A stretch of DNA of 64,000 nt from Burkholderia sp. BCC0506 (GTDB lineage Bacteria; Pseudomonadota; Gammaproteobacteria; Burkholderiales; Burkholderiaceae). Positions 62,021-64,000 of this stretch are shown here, in pieces. The notes below the pieces were generated by a model. The model saw only the letters and a list, made by a program, of their open reading frames with translations, did not search any database and was not told the DNA's origin. Positions within the stretch are counted from its first letter, which is position 1. Every line of letters starts with the position of its first letter. The translations under genes and the position numbers were made by a program. The DNA lies in assembly GCF_902833145.1 (NCBI RefSeq), contig NZ_CADFEN010000004.1, positions 372,001-436,000 of the forward strand, given 5' to 3'.

Positions 62021-63502
62021 ATGGACATCGCGATCCGCATCGAAGGCCGTCACGATCTGACCGGGCAAATCTTCCGGCAATTGCGCACGGCGATCGTCGA
62101 CGGGCGTCTCGAAGGCGGCGCGCGGCTGCCGTCGACGCGCGACCTCGCGAAGCAGCTCGGCGTGTCGCGCAAGACGACGCTCGACGCGTTCGAGCGCCTG
62201 GTGGCCGAGGGCTACCTGACTACACGCGCCGGCGACGGCACGTTCGTCGCCGATGGCCTCGCGCGTGTGCCTGCCGCGGCGACGTCGGCACCGTCGATCG
62301 CCGACGAGCGGCCGCGCATCGACGCGGTCGATGCGCGCGCGCTGTGGAACGACCTGCCCGACGCGCTCGCGATGCCCGCGCCGCAGGATTCGCCCGGCTT
62401 CGACTTTCGCGGCGGCGTGACCGACAAGACGCTGTTCCCGTTCGACGCATGGCGGCGCTGCCTGCATCATGCCCTGCGCCAGCAGGCGCGCGGCCGCGGG
62501 CAGTACCACGATCCGGCCGGCGATCCGCAGTTGCGCGGCGCGATCGCGCGATACGTCGCATTCAGCCGCGCGGTCGCCTGCAGCTGGGACGACGTGCTCG
62601 TCACGCAAGGCGCGCAACAGGCGCTCGACCTGCTGGCACGCGTCGTCGTGCGGCCGGGCGACGTCGTCGCGGTCGAGGATCCCGGCTACCCGCCCGCGCG
62701 CGCCGCGTTCGCGTCGCTCGGCGCGACGGTGATCGGCGTGCCGGTCGACGCGCACGGCCTCGTCACGGAACGGCTGCCGGACGACGCGCGGCTCGTGTAC
62801 GTGACGCCGTCGCACCAGTTCCCGCTCGGCATGCCGATGACGCTCGAGCGCCGCGTCGCGCTGCTCGAATGGGCGCAGCGCCGCCGCGCGGTGATCATCG
62901 AGGACGATTACGACGGCGAATTCCGCTTCGAAGGCCGGCCGGTCGAATCGCTGAAGAGCCTCGACCGCACGGGCCTCGTCGCGTACGTCGGCACGTTCTC
63001 GAAGACGATCTTTCCCGAGCTGCGGATCGGCTACGCGATTCCGCCGCGCGCGCTGCGCGGCGCGCTGGCCAAGGCGAAGCAGATCGTCGACTGGCACACG
63101 TGCACGCTGACGCAGGCGGCGCTCGCACGCTTCATGCACGACGGCGACTTCGCACGGCACCTGAAACGCGTGCAGAAGCACTACGACGCGCGCCGCAAGA
63201 TGCTGATCGCGCACCTGCGCGGCGAACTCGCGCCGTGGTTCGACGCGATCGTGCCGACCGCCGGCATCCATCTCGCCGCCCGCCTGAAGCCGGGGCTCGA
63301 CGAAGCCGCCCTGGTCCGCGCGGCGCGCGCGCAGGACATCGGCCTGTACGGGATCTCAGCGTTCCACGTGGGCGTGCCGGTGCGCGCGGGGCTGCTGTTC
63401 GGCTATGGCGGGATCGACGCGCTGCGCATCGACACGGCGCTCGCGAAGCTGGCGCGGTTACTGGATGCCGACCTCGCGGGCGAGTCGTCACTGGTTACCT
63501 GA
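62021..63502 (+). CDS. MocR/PdxR-type regulator (GntR HTH fused to aminotransferase fold)
   Basis: A 493-aa protein: N-terminal GntR HTH (about 10-78, LTGQIFRQLRTAIVDGRLEG, LPSTRDLAKQLGVSRKTTLD) and a C-terminal class I aminotransferase-like domain (about 120-480) with PLP Lys328 in GTFSKTIFPELRIGY and IEDDYDGEFRF. Such proteins bind PLP as a ligand and usually activate or repress a divergent or downstream gene. ATG at 62021. The AhpD-like gene follows 95 bp downstream; TGGTTA direct repeats lie between. Confidence 0.92.
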   Translation: MDIAIRIEGRHDLTGQIFRQLRTAIVDGRLEGGARLPSTRDLAKQLGVSRKTTLDAFERLVAEGYLTTRAGDGTFVADGLARVPAAATSAPSIADERPRIDAVDARALWNDLPDALAMPAPQDSPGFDFRGGVTDKTLFPFDAWRRCLHHALRQQARGRGQYHDPAGDPQLRGAIARYVAFSRAVACSWDDVLVTQGAQQALDLLARVVVRPGDVVAVEDPGYPPARAAFASLGATVIGVPVDAHGLVTERLPDDARLVYVTPSHQFPLGMPMTLERRVALLEWAQRRRAVIIEDDYDGEFRFEGRPVESLKSLDRTGLVAYVGTFSKTIFPELRIGYAIPPRALRGALAKAKQIVDWHTCTLTQAALARFMHDGDFARHLKRVQKHYDARRKMLIAHLRGELAPWFDAIVPTAGIHLAARLKPGLDEAALVRAARAQDIGLYGISAFHVGVPVRAGLLFGYGGIDALRIDTALAKLARLLDADLAGESSLVT

Positions 63503-63556
63503 ATTTCCATGAAATTGGTTATTCAAGCAGGCCAGTACGCGTCCTAAAGTGGGTCC
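63492..63556 (+). promoter_or_regulatory. MocR-type direct repeats and promoter before the AhpD-like gene
   Basis: TGGTTACCT (63492-63500) and TGGTTATTC (63516-63524) are direct repeats 24 bp apart. TTCAAG (63522-63527), 17 bases, TAAAGT (63545-63550) is a plausible promoter directly after them. AAAGTGGGTCC (63546-63556) recalls the PdxR half-site. The 9-mer AGGTAACCA, inverse of the first repeat, also occurs at the regulator's own ribosome-site region (62007-62015). Confidence 0.6.
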
Positions 63557-63597
63557 TGTCGCGCCGCCCTGGCGCTACCTACCGAAAAGGACCTGCC

Positions 63598-64000
63598 ATG
63601 CAACCGCGTCTGAACTTCTATGCCGCCAGCCCGAATGCGATCAAGGTGATGCGCAACGCCGAGGAATTCCTCGCGAAGAGCTCGATCGAGAAGCCGCTCG
63701 CCGAGCTCGTCCGCCTGCGCGCATCGCAGATCAACGGCTGTGCGTTCTGCGTCGACATGCACACCGCCGACGCGCGCAAGGGCGGCGAAACCGATCGCCG
63801 TCTCGCGACCGTCGTCACGTGGCGCGAAACGCCGTTCTTCACGGAGCGCGAACGCGCGGCGCTGGAATGGACCGAGGCGTTGACGCTCGTGGCCAGCAGC
63901 CATGTGCCCGACGCCGTCTGGGAAGCCGTGAAACCGCACTTCACCGACGAGGAACTGTTCGACCTGTCGATGCTGATCGCGACGATCAACTCGTGGAACC
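63598..64000 (+). CDS. carboxymuconolactone decarboxylase (AhpD-like) family protein, truncated by the window
   Basis: 134 codons are visible, running off the right edge. The peroxidase site GCAFCVDMHTADARK gives Cys48, Cys51 and His55, the CxxC-xxxH signature of AhpD-like alkylhydroperoxidases, followed by LATVVTWRETPFFTERERAA. AAAAGGA precedes the ATG at 63598. Control by the upstream MocR-type protein is likely from the repeats and a layout I recall from other Burkholderia genomes. Confidence 0.92.
   Translation, partial: MQPRLNFYAASPNAIKVMRNAEEFLAKSSIEKPLAELVRLRASQINGCAFCVDMHTADARKGGETDRRLATVVTWRETPFFTERERAALEWTEALTLVASSHVPDAVWEAVKPHFTDEELFDLSMLIATINSWN

Overview
The window is high-GC DNA (about 68% by eye) with strongly GC3-biased genes. 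It has Burkholderia-type building blocks: an OpcP-like porin, a DUF4148 protein, many LysR and GntR/MocR regulators, ACS-family MFS carriers, and an IrlRS-like two-component pair beside an RND pump. It looks like accessory metabolic territory on a secondary replicon of a Burkholderia (cepacia-complex-like) genome. No rRNA, tRNA, IS element, phage or CRISPR array was seen.

Layout. 1-3.9 kb: a BKACE (DUF849) enzyme, an MFS carrier and an AtoE-type short-chain fatty-acid transporter. 4.1-5.0 kb: a lower-GC island with an STM2901-like/DUF1493 gene pair ending in a hairpin terminator. 5.3-10 kb: a ClC channel, a CodA-like deaminase, a porin and a DUF4148 protein. 10-18.4 kb: LysR/FUSC divergent pair, a small secreted protein, a P1-family (DmpA-like) peptidase plus APC permease opposite a LuxR regulator, and a small secreted-repeat protein. 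18.4-22.4 kb: mmsA and an omega-amino-acid:pyruvate aminotransferase (beta-alanine/valine-type catabolism) opposite a LysR gene. 22.4-24.5 kb: a MarR/small membrane protein/MFS operon with a double palindrome at its promoter. 24.7-29.7 kb: cupin, epoxide hydrolase, GlxA-type AraC regulator, SDR and MFS. 29.9-32.7 kb: an MBL-fold protein lacking the usual HxHxDH motif, opposite a fused double IclR regulator. 33-35.6 kb: a 47-aa ORF with a clear promoter, Lrp/LysE divergent pair with a GCATCG repeat inside lysE, and a frameshifted yqaA. 35.7-40.3 kb: chemoreceptor, acyl-CoA synthetase and Crp/Fnr regulator. 40.5-48.6 kb: a five-gene run of RND pump, adaptor, outer-membrane factor, response regulator and sensor kinase. 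48.7-53 kb: LysE/AraC, SDR, lipoprotein and AI-2E-type permease. 53-55.3 kb: an Old Yellow Enzyme plus DJ-1/PfpI protein behind two NemR-like boxes. 55.4-60 kb: LacI regulator, levansucrase and GH32 levanase/fructosidase with two perfect LacI-type palindromes. 60-64 kb: SDR, LysR, MocR-type regulator and a truncated carboxymuconolactone-decarboxylase (AhpD-like) gene.

How the genes work together. Most of the window consists of small self-contained modules, each pairing a regulator with a divergent or co-directional enzyme or transporter. The best-supported circuits are: LacI controlling levan synthesis and breakdown from sucrose; an electrophile-response operon (OYE plus DJ-1) under a TetR/NemR-like protein that is not encoded here; MarR controlling an MFS exporter; Lrp opposite a LysE exporter; and a two-component system next to an HAE-type RND efflux system. 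Start codons were chosen from Shine-Dalgarno sequences and family alignment from memory; no database search was possible.
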